NCBI RefSeq assembly: GCF_014495685.1
Contig: NZ_JACTVI010000014.1
Location: 1 to 64,000 of the forward strand
Reading direction: 5' to 3'
Length of the DNA: 64,000 nt
Origin: Streptomyces sp. TRM68367
Lineage (GTDB): Bacteria; Actinomycetota; Actinomycetes; Streptomycetales; Streptomycetaceae
A program made the position numbers and the translations under genes. Shown in pieces: positions 16,234 through 25,290 of this stretch. The notes beneath the pieces are model-generated. The model ran no database searches, was not told the DNA's origin, and saw nothing but the letters and a program-made list of their open reading frames with translations. Position 1 is the stretch's first letter, and the number at the start of each line of letters is the position of its first letter.

Positions 16234-17406
16234 ATGAGTACGACAGCAGCCCTGCGGACCGCGCCCCTGCGCGCCCGCGCCGAGATCGACCTGGCCGCCC
16301 TGCGGGCCAATGTGCGCGCCCTGCGTGCCCTGGCGCCGGGCGCCGCCTTCATGGCCGTGGTGAAGGCGGACGGGTACGGGCACGGGGCGCTGCCGTGTGC
16401 GCGTGCGGCTGTCACCGCGGGGGCAACCTGGCTGGGTACGGCCACTCCTGAGGAGGCCCTCGAGCTGCGGGCGGCCGGGTTGCCCGACGACATCCGGATC
16501 ATGTGCTGGCTGTGGACGCCGGGCGGGCCCTGGCGGGAGGCCGTCCGCGCTGATCTCGATGTCTCGGTGAGTGGGGCCTGGGCCCTGGAGGAGATCATCG
16601 ATGCCGCCCGGCAGGCCGGGCGGCCCGCGCGGGTGCAGCTCAAGGCCGACACGGGGCTCGGACGCAACGGGTGCCAGCCCGGGGAGGACTGGGCCGAGCT
16701 GGTGGGCGCCGCCGTGCGGGCGGAGGCGGAAGGGGCCCTGAAGGTCACCGGGCTCTGGTCGCACTTCGCCTGCGCCGACGAGCCGCGGCATCCGTCCATC
16801 GCCGGTCAGCTCGGGCTCTTCCGGGAGATGGTCGCGTACGCCGAGGGGCGCGGGCTGCGGCCCGAGGTGCGGCACATCGCCAACTCGCCGGCCACGCTCA
16901 CGCTGCCCGAGGCGCACTTCGACCTCGTACGGCCGGGCGTCGCCATGTACGGGATCTCGCCCAACCCGGCCATCGGCACCCCGGCCGACCTCGGGCTGCG
17001 GCCCGTGATGCGGCTCGCGGCCTCGCTGGCGCTGGTGAAGCGGGTGCGGGGCGGGCACGGCGTGAGCTACGGGCATCACTACACGACCCCGGGCGAGACC
17101 ACCCTCGGCCTCGTGCCGCTCGGGTACGCGGACGGGATCCCGCGGCACGCCTCCTCCACCGGGCCGGTGCTGGTCGAGGGCAAGTGGCGTACGGTCGCGG
17201 GGCGGATCGCGATGGACCAGTTCGTCGTCGACCTGGGCGGAGACGAGCCCCCGGCAGGTGCGGAGGCGGTGCTGTTCGGGCCCGGAGACCGGGGCGAGCC
17301 GACCGCCGAGGACTGGGCGCAGGCCGCGGGCACCATCGCGTATGAGATCGTCACACGGATCGGAACACGTGTTCCACGCGTCTATCTGAATGAGTCAGGT
17401 GAATGA
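16234..17406 (+). CDS. alr: Alanine racemase
   Basis: A 390-aa PLP enzyme that makes D-alanine for peptidoglycan. The PLP lysine is Lys44 in A-V-V-K-A-D-G-Y-G-H-G. The second catalytic residue, tyrosine, lies in G-V-S-Y-G-H-H-Y. A-M-D-Q-F-V-V-D and R-I-G-T-R-V-P-R at the C-terminus are family-standard. Length is normal. It heads a run of same-strand genes (hydrolase, tsaE) but is separated from the hydrolase gene by 135 bp. Confidence 0.96.
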   Translation: MSTTAALRTAPLRARAEIDLAALRANVRALRALAPGAAFMAVVKADGYGHGALPCARAAVTAGATWLGTATPEEALELRAAGLPDDIRIMCWLWTPGGPWREAVRADLDVSVSGAWALEEIIDAARQAGRPARVQLKADTGLGRNGCQPGEDWAELVGAAVRAEAEGALKVTGLWSHFACADEPRHPSIAGQLGLFREMVAYAEGRGLRPEVRHIANSPATLTLPEAHFDLVRPGVAMYGISPNPAIGTPADLGLRPVMRLAASLALVKRVRGGHGVSYGHHYTTPGETTLGLVPLGYADGIPRHASSTGPVLVEGKWRTVAGRIAMDQFVVDLGGDEPPAGAEAVLFGPGDRGEPTAEDWAQAAGTIAYEIVTRIGTRVPRVYLNESGE

Positions 17407-17541
17407 GCAACCGGGTGGGTGACCCGTAGCCGGTGTGCCAGGCGCAGCACCGGTAACAAGAGCACCGGGAGCAGCGGCACCGGTCACACCGGTCATCGCG
17501 GCACCAGCCCGGACGAACCCCAGCGGCCAGAGGAGCGGTAC

Positions 17542-18783
17542 GTGAGCGAGAGCAGTGCGGAAGCCGTCGCAGCCGTCGCCTCCGCCACGGGGGCGGCCGG
17601 AGGCTGGCGCCGGGCGACCGGCATCGCGGGCATCGCGATAGGCGTGATCGCCGCGGGCGCCGCCACCGGTGTGGCCATAGAGCGGATGACGGTCGGCCGC
17701 GGCATGCGGCAGAAGGCGCGGCTCGCCCTCGACTCCGCGGGGCCGTACGGCGCGCTGCGCGGCACACCGGGCAAGGCGTACGCCGACGACGGCACCGAGC
17801 TGTACTACGAGGTCGACGACGTGGACCCGGAGGCGGTGCCGCCGCTGAGCCCGCGCCGCCGGCGGCTCTTCGGGCGCAAGGCGCCGGCTCCCGTCACCGT
17901 CGTCTTCAGCCACGGCTACTGCCTCAACCAGGACTCCTGGCACTTCCAGCGCGCGGCGCTGCGCGGCGTCGTCCGGACCGTGCACTGGGACCAGCGCAGC
18001 CACGGGCGCTCCGCGCGCGGCGTGGGCCAGGTGCAGGGCGACGTGCCGCTGGACATCGAGCAGCTGGGGCGCGATCTGAAGGCCGTCATCGACGCGGCCG
18101 CGCCCGAGGGGCCGCTCGTGCTCGTCGGCCACTCCATGGGCGGGATGACCGTCATGGCGCTCGCCGACCAGTACCCGGAGCTGATCCGCGAGCGGGTCGT
18201 CGCCGTCGCCCTCGTGGGTACGTCGTCGGGGCGGCTCGGCGAGGTGAACTACGGGCTGCCGGTGGCCGGCGTCAACGCGGTGCGGCGGGTGCTGCCGGGC
18301 GTGCTGAAGGTGCTGGGGCAGCGGGCCGAGCTGGTGGAGAAGGGGCGCCGGGCCACCGCCGAACTGTTCGCCGGGATCATCAAGCGGTACTCGTTCGCGT
18401 CCCGCGACGTCGACCCGGCCGTCGCCCGGTTCGCCGAGCGGCTGATCGAGGGCACGCCGATCGACGTGGTCGCCGAGTTCTACCCGGCGTTCGGCGACCA
18501 CGACAAGACCGAGGCGCTCGTCCACTTCGCCGACCTGCCCGTCCTCGTCCTGGCCGGAGTGCAGGACCTCGTCACGCCCAGCGAGCACAGCGAGGCGATC
18601 GCCGACGTGCTGCCGGACGCCGAGCTGGTGCTGGTGCCGGACGCCGGGCACCTGGTGATGCTGGAACACCCGGAAGTGGTCACCGACCGCCTCGCCGACC
18701 TGCTCACCCGCGCGGGTGCCGTCCCGGCAGGGGCTACGGTAAGTGGTTATGGAAGCACCAGCAGCACCGCACGACCCGGCTGA
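17542..18783 (+). CDS. Alpha/beta hydrolase with N-terminal membrane segment
   Basis: A 413-aa alpha/beta hydrolase. The nucleophile is the serine in L-V-G-H-S-M-G-G-M, and the oxyanion region is V-F-S-H-G-Y-C-L-N. The late acid and histidine fit G-V-Q-D-L-V-T-P and D-A-G-H-L-V-M-L. Residues about 28-46 are a hydrophobic Ala/Gly/Ile segment, so the enzyme is probably membrane-anchored. GTG 17542 has AGAGGAG 7 bp upstream; the open frame extends to 17419 without support. Its 3' end overlaps the tsaE start by 35 bp, suggesting one transcript. The substrate is unknown. Confidence 0.88.
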   Translation: MSESSAEAVAAVASATGAAGGWRRATGIAGIAIGVIAAGAATGVAIERMTVGRGMRQKARLALDSAGPYGALRGTPGKAYADDGTELYYEVDDVDPEAVPPLSPRRRRLFGRKAPAPVTVVFSHGYCLNQDSWHFQRAALRGVVRTVHWDQRSHGRSARGVGQVQGDVPLDIEQLGRDLKAVIDAAAPEGPLVLVGHSMGGMTVMALADQYPELIRERVVAVALVGTSSGRLGEVNYGLPVAGVNAVRRVLPGVLKVLGQRAELVEKGRRATAELFAGIIKRYSFASRDVDPAVARFAERLIEGTPIDVVAEFYPAFGDHDKTEALVHFADLPVLVLAGVQDLVTPSEHSEAIADVLPDAELVLVPDAGHLVMLEHPEVVTDRLADLLTRAGAVPAGATVSGYGSTSSTARPG

Positions 18784-19261
18784 GACCAAGCTGACCGTCA
18801 CCTCCCCCGAGCAGATGCGGGAACTCGGACGACGGCTCGCCAAGCTGCTGCGGGCCGGCGACCTCGTGATGCTCACCGGGGAGCTGGGCGCCGGCAAGAC
18901 CACACTGACCCGCGGGCTCGGCGAGGGGCTCGGGGTGCGCGGGGCCGTCACCTCCCCGACCTTCGTGATCGCCCGCGTGCACCCGCCGCTGGGCGACGGG
19001 CCGCCCCTCGTCCACGTCGACGCCTACCGGCTGTCCGGGGGCCTGGACGAGATGGAGGACCTCGACCTCGACGTCTCGCTGCCGGAGTCCGTGGTCGTAG
19101 TGGAGTGGGGCGAGGGCAAGGTCGAGGAGCTGACCGAGGAGCGGTTGCAGGTCCTCATCCACCGGGCCGTGGGTGACACGACCGACGAGGTGCGGCACGT
19201 GACCGTCACCGGGCTGGGGGTGCGCTGGGCGGCGGTGGATCTCAGCGTGCTGTCGTCCTGA
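18749..19261 (+). CDS. tsaE: tRNA t6A synthesis ATPase TsaE
   Basis: A 170-aa P-loop ATPase (Walker A G-E-L-G-A-G-K-T-T, about 43-51) that supports the TsaB-TsaD complex making N6-threonylcarbamoyladenosine at A37 of ANN-decoding tRNAs. T-S-P-T-F and V-D-A-Y-R-L are the other family motifs. ATG 18749 lies inside the end of the hydrolase gene, and a GTG two codons earlier is also possible. Length is normal. tsaB and tsaD follow 1-2 kb downstream on the same strand, broken by two unrelated small genes. Confidence 0.94.
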   Translation: MEAPAAPHDPAETKLTVTSPEQMRELGRRLAKLLRAGDLVMLTGELGAGKTTLTRGLGEGLGVRGAVTSPTFVIARVHPPLGDGPPLVHVDAYRLSGGLDEMEDLDLDVSLPESVVVVEWGEGKVEELTEERLQVLIHRAVGDTTDEVRHVTVTGLGVRWAAVDLSVLSS

Positions 19262-19344
19262 GTGTCACTTTCATGACGGTTCCGACAACGTGTCGGCACA
19301 TTGTTGCGTTGGCCGCTCTGCGCGTGGTCACATGGTACCCAGTC

Positions 19345-19368
19345 CGTAGTTAGGTCTACCTAACTACG
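19345..19368. promoter_or_regulatory. 24-bp operator-like palindrome before a 55-aa gene
   Basis: CGTAGTTAGGT (19345-19355) and ACCTAACTACG (19358-19368) are perfect complements around CT. The A/T-rich dyad is centred about 39 bp upstream of the ATG at 19396, a typical repressor position. TTAGGT half-sites resemble those of DtxR/IdeR iron boxes, but the 2-bp spacing does not fit the 19-bp iron box. The regulator is unknown. Confidence 0.65.
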
Positions 19369-19395
19369 TCCGCCCCCGGCTTTCAGGAGGCGTCC

Positions 19396-19563
19396 ATGCC
19401 GGCCACAGAACGAGACGAGTCACCGCCGCGCGTGGCGTCCGGGGTGTCCATGCGCGAGCTGCTGGCGGCGTGCGACGCCGCGGCCCTGATCTCCACCCCG
19501 CCGCGCGCACCGGAACCGGAGACCTCCGAGCCCCCGGTCGAGGAGCACCCCAAGGCCGCCTGA
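19396..19563 (+). CDS. Small acidic protein, 55 aa, unknown function
   Basis: ATG 19396 has a CAGGAGG site 7 bp upstream. The product is acidic and proline-rich (M-P-A-T-E-R-D-E-S ... S-M-R-E-L-L-A-A-C-D-A-A-A ... E-H-P-K-A-A), with one short helix and one cysteine. Third positions are GC-rich, supporting coding. The palindrome just upstream suggests it is switched by a dedicated regulator. It ends 34 bp before a convergent membrane-protein gene. No family recognised. Confidence 0.7.
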   Translation: MPATERDESPPRVASGVSMRELLAACDAAALISTPPRAPEPETSEPPVEEHPKAA

Positions 19564-19566
19564 CAC

Positions 19567-19597
19567 GCCACAGTGGCGGCCCGCACGCCACGGTGGC
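19567..19597. terminator. Paired GCCAC-N-GTGGC palindromes between convergent genes
   Basis: GCCACAGTGGC (19567-19577) and GCCACGGTGGC (19587-19597) repeat with a 20-bp period and end exactly at the stop codon of the minus-strand gene. They may be small terminator hairpins for both genes. Confidence 0.4.
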
Positions 19598-20140
19598 TCA
19601 ACGGACCACGACGACCTTCCGCCCGATCGTCGCGAACCGCCACATCGCGGTGCCGTCCGCACGCGACTCCCGGATGCCGCCCGTCCTGACCGCCGGGTCG
19701 GCCTGCGGCATCGAACCGTCCACGGCGGCGCTGAACCCGACGGACACGCCGTCCACGCTCGTGAACCGCACGACGTGCTCGACGGGCGTGCCGTCGGATC
19801 CGGTGACCGCGTTCGAGCGGGACGTCACCGCGTAGGTGCCCGGCGCCGGGTCGACCGCGCTGGGGGCGACCCGGAACGTGCGCGTGACCTTGCCGCGGGT
19901 GTCGACCAGCCACACGCGGTCGGCGTCCAGCGCGTACACGACCCGTACGCCGGTGCCGGACTTCGCGGGCAGGGCGGCGGGGTTCCGGGGCGCCTTGGCG
20001 GTGGCCTCCGGCGAGGTGCCGGCACGGGGGCTGCCCAGGTCGGCCGGGACGGTCGCGGAGGCCTGGTAGGCGAGGAAGCCGACCGTCGCGAGCGCCGCCA
20101 CGGTGAGCCCGGCCACGAATCCCGAGCTGCTGCCTGCCAC
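19598..20140 (-). CDS. Single-pass membrane protein, unknown function
   Basis: About 180 aa. A hydrophobic segment near the N-terminus (G-F-V-A-G-L-T-V-A-A-L-A-T-V-G-F-L-A, residues about 6-25) is a signal anchor, followed by a Pro/Ala linker and a beta-rich external domain (V-W-L-V-D-T-R-G-K-V-T-R-T-F-R-V ... G-I-R-E-S-R-A-D-G-T-A-M-W-R-F-A). GTG 20140 has a GGAGGTG site 6 bp upstream. It is divergent from tsaB across 108 bp. The domain looks like a small lectin or copper-resistance-type sandwich, but I cannot name it. Confidence 0.75.
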   Translation of the reverse strand: MAGSSSGFVAGLTVAALATVGFLAYQASATVPADLGSPRAGTSPEATAKAPRNPAALPAKSGTGVRVVYALDADRVWLVDTRGKVTRTFRVAPSAVDPAPGTYAVTSRSNAVTGSDGTPVEHVVRFTSVDGVSVGFSAAVDGSMPQADPAVRTGGIRESRADGTAMWRFATIGRKVVVVR

Positions 20141-20248
20141 CGTCGCCCACCTCCGCGTCGTACGTCCTGGTCTGCCGCGACGGTAGCAGCAGGTGACCTC
20201 CCGGCCGGGAGGTCCGACACGGGCCCCGATGAGCCGTAGGCTGTTTGC

Positions 20249-20902
20249 GTGCTCTTGCTCGCTCTGGATACCGCCACCCCCGCCGTCACCGTCGCGCTGT
20301 ACGACGGCCGGGACGTCATCGCCTCGTCGAGCCAGGTGGACGCGCGCCGGCACGGCGAGCTGCTGCTCCCGGCCGTGGACCGGGTCCTCGCCGAGTCCGG
20401 GCTGAAGCTCGACGCCGTCACCGGCGTCGTCGCCGGAACCGGTCCCGGCCCGTACACCGGGCTGCGCGTCGGCCTGATGACCGCGGAGACCTTCGGGCTC
20501 GCGCTCGGCGTGCCCGTGCACGGTGTGTGCACGCTGGACGGGCTGGCGTACGCGGCCGACCTTCCGGGCCCCTTCGCCGTGGTGACCGACGCCCGGCGCA
20601 AGGAGGTCTACTGGGCCCGCTACGCCGACTCCCGCACCCGCGTCACCGACCCGGCCGTCGACCGCCCCGACGCCGTCGCCGGCCAGGTCAGAGGCCTGCC
20701 CACGGTCGGCGCGGGCGCGCTGCTGTACCCGGACGCCTTCCCGCAGGCGCACGAGCCCGAGCACGTGTCCGCCGCCGCCCTCGCCCGCCTGGCCGCCGAG
20801 AAGCTCGCAGCCGGCGAGGAACTGCCCGCGCCCCGGCCGCTGTACCTGCGCCGGCCCGACGCCCAGGTCCCCAAGAACTACAAGGTGGTCACCCCGAAGT
20901 GA
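20249..20902 (+). CDS. tsaB: tRNA t6A synthesis protein TsaB
   Basis: A 217-aa actin-fold (ASKHA) protein that forms a heterodimer with TsaD in t6A synthesis. Family marks are L-L-L-A-L-D-T-A-T at the N-terminus, the G-T-G-P-G-P-Y-T-G-L-R-V-G-L loop (about 66-79) and D-A-R-R-K-E-V-Y. It lacks a metal-binding HxxxH, as TsaB does. The start is GTG. Its stop overlaps the rimI start (GTGA), and tsaD follows rimI, a conserved block. Confidence 0.95.
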   Translation: MLLLALDTATPAVTVALYDGRDVIASSSQVDARRHGELLLPAVDRVLAESGLKLDAVTGVVAGTGPGPYTGLRVGLMTAETFGLALGVPVHGVCTLDGLAYAADLPGPFAVVTDARRKEVYWARYADSRTRVTDPAVDRPDAVAGQVRGLPTVGAGALLYPDAFPQAHEPEHVSAAALARLAAEKLAAGEELPAPRPLYLRRPDAQVPKNYKVVTPK

Positions 20903-21453
20903 CCGACTCCGTGCCTGTCGTACTGCGTGAGATGCGCTGGTGGGACATCGATCCCGTGCTGGAACTGGAGCGGATCCTGTTCCCCGAGGACGCCTGGTCG
21001 CGGGGGATGTTCTGGTCCGAGCTGGCCCATGCGCGCGGGCCGGCGGCGACCCGCCGCTACCTCGTCGCCGAGCAGGGCAGCCGCGTGGTGGGGTACGCGG
21101 GAGTCGCCGCCTCCGGCACTGCATCCGACAGCCGCTCCGCCGCGGTCGCCGACATCCAGACCGTCGCCGTCGCCCGCGACCACTGGGGCACCGGCCTCGG
21201 CGGGCGGCTGCTGACCGAGCTGCTGAAGGCCGCGACCGCCTTCGAGTGCGCCGAGGTCATGCTCGAGTGCCGGATCGACAACATCCGCGCCCAGAAGCTG
21301 TACGAGCGCTTCGGCTTCGAGCCCATCGGCTTCCGGCGCGGCTACTACCAGCCGGGCAACGTGGACGCCCTGGTGATGCGCCTTACCGCCCCCGAGACCG
21401 CCCCTGAGACCGCCCCCGAGAACTCCGTACAAGGAACCGACATCCATGGCTGA
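20899..21453 (+). CDS. rimI: Ribosomal protein S18 alanine N-acetyltransferase RimI
   Basis: A 184-aa GNAT acetyltransferase. The acetyl-CoA loop is [13 protein letters not shown], preceded by beta-4 I-Q-T-V-A-V. The C-terminal [17 protein letters not shown] is RimI-like. GTG 20899 overlaps the tsaB stop, and the 3' end overlaps tsaD by 8 bp. The last 25 residues are a repetitive P-E-T-A tail beyond the GNAT fold. Acetylation of S18 is the known E. coli role; here it is inferred from family and position. Confidence 0.92.
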   Translation: MTDSVPVVLREMRWWDIDPVLELERILFPEDAWSRGMFWSELAHARGPAATRRYLVAEQGSRVVGYAGVAASGTASDSRSAAVADIQTVAVARDHWGTGLGGRLLTELLKAATAFECAEVMLECRIDNIRAQKLYERFGFEPIGFRRGYYQPGNVDALVMRLTAPETAPETAPENSVQGTDIHG

Positions 21454-22531
21454 CGAACCCCTGGTCCTGGGGATCGAGACCTCCTGCGACGAGACCGGCG
21501 TCGGCATCGTCCGCGGCACCACCCTGCTGGCGGACGCCGTCGCCTCCAGCGTCGACGAGCACGCCCGCTTCGGCGGGGTCGTGCCGGAGGTCGCCTCGCG
21601 GGCCCACCTGGAGGCGATGGTGCCGACCATCGACCGCGCGCTCAAGGAGGCCGGCGTCTCGGTGCGGGACCTCGACGGCATCGCCGTCACCGCCGGTCCC
21701 GGGCTCGCCGGCGCCCTGCTGGTCGGGGTCTCGGCGGCGAAGTCGTACGCCTACGCGCTCGGCAAGCCGCTGTACGGCGTCAACCACCTCGCCTCGCACA
21801 TCTGCGTGGACCAGCTGGAGCACGGCAGCCTGCCGGAGCCGACGATGGCGCTGCTGGTGTCCGGCGGCCACTCCTCGTTGCTGCTGTCCTCCGACATCAC
21901 CTCGGACGTCCGGCCGATGGGCGCGACCATCGACGACGCGGCCGGCGAGGCCTTCGACAAGATCGCCCGCGTGCTGAACCTGGGCTTCCCCGGCGGCCCG
22001 GTCATCGACCGGTACGCGCGCGAGGGCGACCCGGACGCGATCACGTTCCCGCGCGGGCTGACCGGGCCGCGCGACCCGGCGTACGACTTCTCCTTCTCCG
22101 GTCTGAAGACGGCCGTGGCCCGCTGGATCGAGGCGAAGCGGGCGGCGGGGGAGGAGGTGCCGGTGCGGGACGTGGCGGCCTCCTTCCAGGAGGCGGTCGT
22201 GGACGTGCTGACCCGCAAGGCGGTGCGCGCCTGCAAGGACGAGGGCGTCGACCACCTGATGATCGGCGGCGGCGTGGCCGCCAACTCCCGGCTGCGGGTG
22301 CTGGCCCAGGACCGCTGCGAGGCCGCCGGGATCCGGCTGCGGGTGCCGCGTCCCAAGCTGTGCACCGACAACGGCGCGATGGTGGCCGCCCTCGGCGCGG
22401 AGATGGTCGCCCGGAACCGGCCCGCGTCGAGCTGGGACCTGTCGGCGGACTCGTCGCTGCCGGTGACGGAGCCGCACGTGCCGGCGCACGACCACGTCCA
22501 CGAGGTCAGCAAGGAGAACCTGTACTCGTGA
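21446..22531 (+). CDS. tsaD: tRNA t6A transferase catalytic subunit TsaD
   Basis: A 361-aa ASKHA-fold enzyme that transfers the threonylcarbamoyl group to A37 of tRNA. The metal-binding histidines lie in N-H-L-A-S-H. The nucleotide loops V-S-G-G-H-S-S, F-P-G-G-P and [10 protein letters not shown], the start G-I-E-T-S-C-D-E-T and C-T-D-N-G-A-M near the end are intact. Length is normal. The start overlaps rimI, and the stop overlaps the next gene (GTGA). Confidence 0.97.
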   Translation: MADEPLVLGIETSCDETGVGIVRGTTLLADAVASSVDEHARFGGVVPEVASRAHLEAMVPTIDRALKEAGVSVRDLDGIAVTAGPGLAGALLVGVSAAKSYAYALGKPLYGVNHLASHICVDQLEHGSLPEPTMALLVSGGHSSLLLSSDITSDVRPMGATIDDAAGEAFDKIARVLNLGFPGGPVIDRYAREGDPDAITFPRGLTGPRDPAYDFSFSGLKTAVARWIEAKRAAGEEVPVRDVAASFQEAVVDVLTRKAVRACKDEGVDHLMIGGGVAANSRLRVLAQDRCEAAGIRLRVPRPKLCTDNGAMVAALGAEMVARNRPASSWDLSADSSLPVTEPHVPAHDHVHEVSKENLYS

Positions 22532-22791
22532 CGGTCGCGCTGATGTGGGAGGCACGGGCGGTGGCCGGCCGGGGCGAGGAGCTGCTGGCCTGGGCGCGGG
22601 CGCGGGCGCACGAACTGACCGAGCAGCCCCTGCGCCGGGAGACGTTCCGTGCCCCGCAGGACCGGGTGCTGGTCATCACCTGGTGGGACGCCCCTTACGA
22701 TGCCGAGTTGCCCGAACTACCCGAGCCGGACGGTGATTTGGTCACACGCGCGGTTCATAGATGGAGGTTCGAGTCGGTGGGCGTCGGATGA
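22528..22791 (+). CDS. Small conserved protein following tsaD
   Basis: An 87-aa protein whose GTG overlaps the tsaD stop, so it is translationally coupled. It has one alpha/beta unit ([18 protein letters not shown]) and a compact size consistent with a dimeric ferredoxin-like domain, but I do not recognise the family. Tryptophans are frequent. Its place in the t6A block may be only positional. Confidence 0.8.
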   Translation: MTVALMWEARAVAGRGEELLAWARARAHELTEQPLRRETFRAPQDRVLVITWWDAPYDAELPELPEPDGDLVTRAVHRWRFESVGVG

Positions 22792-22855
22792 CCGGCGTGA
22801 AGTCTCGAAATGGACGTACCAGCTTATCGGCACCCCCGTGCCCCCCGGGCGCCGG

Positions 22856-25174
22856 TCACTCCACGTCCGACACCTCCGTCTCGCAGCGCACCCTGCGGTC
22901 CGGGCCCAACTCCCGTACCGGTCCTGTGAGGTTCAGCCGGGCCGCGTGCCGTACGTCCGCGCTGGACACCCCCAACCGTAGTTCCAGTGCGCCCGGTTCG
23001 ACCACTTTTTGGCCGGAACGGCCACTGAAGGACGAAAGATCCGCATGGAAGCGGAACGTCACCCGGCTCGCCCGACCCGGCGCCAGCTCCACGCGCTGGT
23101 AGCCGATCAGGCGTACGTCGGGGCGGGTGACGGAGGCCACCGGGTCGTGCAGGTACAGCTGGACGACCTCCGCGCCCTCGCGGCCGCCGGTGTTGCGGAC
23201 GGTCACCGAGAGGTCGTACGAGCCGTCCGTGCCGAGCTCCGCGCGCTCACCGCCGGTGATGTCCTCCCAGGCGAACGTCGTGTACGAGCGGCCGTGGCCG
23301 AAGGCGTACAGCGGCGTGGGATCGAGGTTGCTGACCTCGCCCGCCAGGCCCAGGGGCGGCTGGAGGTAGGTCCAGGGCTGGCCGCCGGGGACGTGCGGGA
23401 CGCTCACCGGGAGGCGGCCCGAGGGGTTCACGCGGCCCGACAGCACTCCCGCGACCGCCGGGCCGCCCTCCTCCCCCGGGAAGAACGCCTGGACGACCGC
23501 GGCCAGCCGCCCGTGCCAGCGGCCCAGCGCGTACGGCCGACCCGTGAGCAGCACCAGCACCACCGGGACGCCCGTCGCCACCAGCGCGTCCAGCAGCGCA
23601 CCCTGGACGCCCGGCAGCCGCAGGTCCGTCGCGTCGCAGCCCTCGCCGGAGGTGCCGCGGCCGAACAGGCCCGCGCGGTCGCCGAGCACGGCCACGCACA
23701 CGTCCGCCTCGGCGGTGCGGGCGACGGCCTCCTCGAAGCCCGCGGTGTCCGGGTCGGAGGTGTCGCAGCCCTCGGCGAACGTCACCTTGGCATCGGGGAG
23801 TTCGGTGCGCAGCGCCTCCAGGAGCGTCGGGATCTCGAGGCCCGCCGGCACGTCGGGGTGGTGGGGGAGGACATGGGACGGGAAGGAGTAGCAGCCCAGC
23901 ATGGCCAGCGCGTCGGCCGCCCGCGGTCCGACGACCGCGACCCGGGTGTCGGGGGCCAGCGGGAGCAGGCCGTCCGGGTTGTCCAGCAGGACCACCGACT
24001 TCTCGGCCAGGCGGCGGGCCAGGGCGCGGTTCGCCGTCGAGTCCAGGTCGATCGGGCCTGCGGGCTCGGGCGTCCAGTCCTCGTCGAGCAGGCCCAGCTC
24101 GCACTTCTGGAGCAGCACGCGGCGGGCCGCGCGGTCCACCACGTCCACCGGGATCTCGTCCGCCCGGACCGCCTCCAGCAGCGGCCTGCCGTAGCACTTG
24201 CGGGTGGGCAGCTCCACGTCGATGCCGGCGGTGAGCGCCGCGTGCGCGGCCTCGGCCGGGGTGCCGGCGACGCGGTGCAGGGTCTGCAGGAAGCCGATGC
24301 CGAAGTAGTCGGACACCACCGTGCCGGTGAAGCCCCACTGCTCGCGCAGCAGCCCGGTCAGCAGGGACGGGTCCGCGGAGGCCGGGACGCCGTCGATGTC
24401 GTTGTACGCCGCCATCACCGACCGCGCCCCGCCCTCGCGCAGCGCCAGCTCGAACGGCGGCAGGGTCACGTCGGCGAACTCGCGGATCCCGGCGCGCACG
24501 GGCGCCAGGTTTCGGGCGCCGGCCGACGAGGAGTACCCGGCGAAGTGCTTCAGCGTGGCCACGACCCCGGCCGACTCCAGGCCCCGCACATACGCGGCCC
24601 CGATCGTGCCGACCAGGTACGGGTCCTCGCCGATCGTCTCCTCCACCCGGCCCCAGCGCGGATCCCGTACGACGTCCAGGACGGGCGCGAGGCCCTGGTG
24701 GACGCCGACCGAGCGCAGGTCGCGGCCGATGTGCCGGGCCATCTCCTCGACCAGCGGCGGGTCGAAGGTCGCGCCCCAGGCCAGCGGGACGGGGTAAGCG
24801 GTGGCCCGCCAGGCGGTGAAGCCGGCCAGGCACTCCTCGTGGGCGAGCGCGGGGATGCCGAAGCGGCCGGCCTCGCTGATGCGGCGCTGTGCGCGCGCCA
24901 GTGCCTGCGCGCCGAGCGCCGGGTCCACGGGGGCGGTGCCGAAGGGGCGGGTGAGCTGGCCCAGACCCTGGGCGATCAGCTCGGCCCATTCGTCGTCGGT
25001 GGAGCCGGCGGTCATTTCGTGCTGGTGCGGGGCGACATCGCCGCCGTCCGTTTCGGCGCCCACCCACACGCCGTAGAGCTGGGCGGTCTTCTCCTCCAGG
25101 GTCATCCGGGAGAGCAGGTCGTCGACGCGGGCGGAGGCGGGCAGGGACGGGTCGCGCCACGGGGCGGTGGTCAT
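22856..25174 (-). CDS. Glycoside hydrolase family 3 beta-glucosidase/xylosidase
   Basis: A 772-aa GH3 enzyme without a signal peptide, so probably cytoplasmic. The N-terminal barrel has L-V-G-T-I-G-A-A-Y, T-L-K-H-F-A-G-Y and the nucleophile Asp in V-V-S-D-Y-F-G-I. The alpha/beta sandwich and a C-terminal fibronectin III-like domain (V-R-N-T-G-G-R-E-G-A-E-V-V-Q-L-Y) follow. Beside a xylanase and a LacI regulator it probably cleaves xylo- or gluco-oligosaccharides. The ATG has AGGAG upstream (minus strand). It is divergent from the LacI gene. Confidence 0.93.
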   Translation of the reverse strand: MTTAPWRDPSLPASARVDDLLSRMTLEEKTAQLYGVWVGAETDGGDVAPHQHEMTAGSTDDEWAELIAQGLGQLTRPFGTAPVDPALGAQALARAQRRISEAGRFGIPALAHEECLAGFTAWRATAYPVPLAWGATFDPPLVEEMARHIGRDLRSVGVHQGLAPVLDVVRDPRWGRVEETIGEDPYLVGTIGAAYVRGLESAGVVATLKHFAGYSSSAGARNLAPVRAGIREFADVTLPPFELALREGGARSVMAAYNDIDGVPASADPSLLTGLLREQWGFTGTVVSDYFGIGFLQTLHRVAGTPAEAAHAALTAGIDVELPTRKCYGRPLLEAVRADEIPVDVVDRAARRVLLQKCELGLLDEDWTPEPAGPIDLDSTANRALARRLAEKSVVLLDNPDGLLPLAPDTRVAVVGPRAADALAMLGCYSFPSHVLPHHPDVPAGLEIPTLLEALRTELPDAKVTFAEGCDTSDPDTAGFEEAVARTAEADVCVAVLGDRAGLFGRGTSGEGCDATDLRLPGVQGALLDALVATGVPVVLVLLTGRPYALGRWHGRLAAVVQAFFPGEEGGPAVAGVLSGRVNPSGRLPVSVPHVPGGQPWTYLQPPLGLAGEVSNLDPTPLYAFGHGRSYTTFAWEDITGGERAELGTDGSYDLSVTVRNTGGREGAEVVQLYLHDPVASVTRPDVRLIGYQRVELAPGRASRVTFRFHADLSSFSGRSGQKVVEPGALELRLGVSSADVRHAARLNLTGPVRELGPDRRVRCETEVSDVE

Positions 25175-25200
25175 GTAACTCCTGTCGGTGGAGGCGCGGC

Positions 25201-25236
25201 GAATGTTTCGAGCTGCGCTTCGAATGTTCCGGGAAC
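25201..25236. promoter_or_regulatory. Candidate operators in the GH3/LacI divergent region
   Basis: GTTCC-G-GGAAC (25226-25236) is a perfect odd palindrome, extendable to 15 bp with one mismatch. GAATGTTYC occurs twice (25201-25209 and 25222-25230), 21 bp apart, or two helical turns. They lie 27-55 bp upstream of the GH3 start and 55-90 bp upstream of lacI, where the LacI protein could control both genes. Confidence 0.45.
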
Positions 25237-25290
25237 GTATGGTGCCGCAAGGGGTTCGTCAAGGGGGTATGCAGGGATACGATCGCCCGC

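Noticed and set aside
19345..19368. Dyad considered as a DmdR/IdeR iron box
   Set aside because: Half-sites TTAGGT match in part, but the spacing is 2 bp rather than the 19-bp three-hexamer box, so it is left as an unassigned operator.
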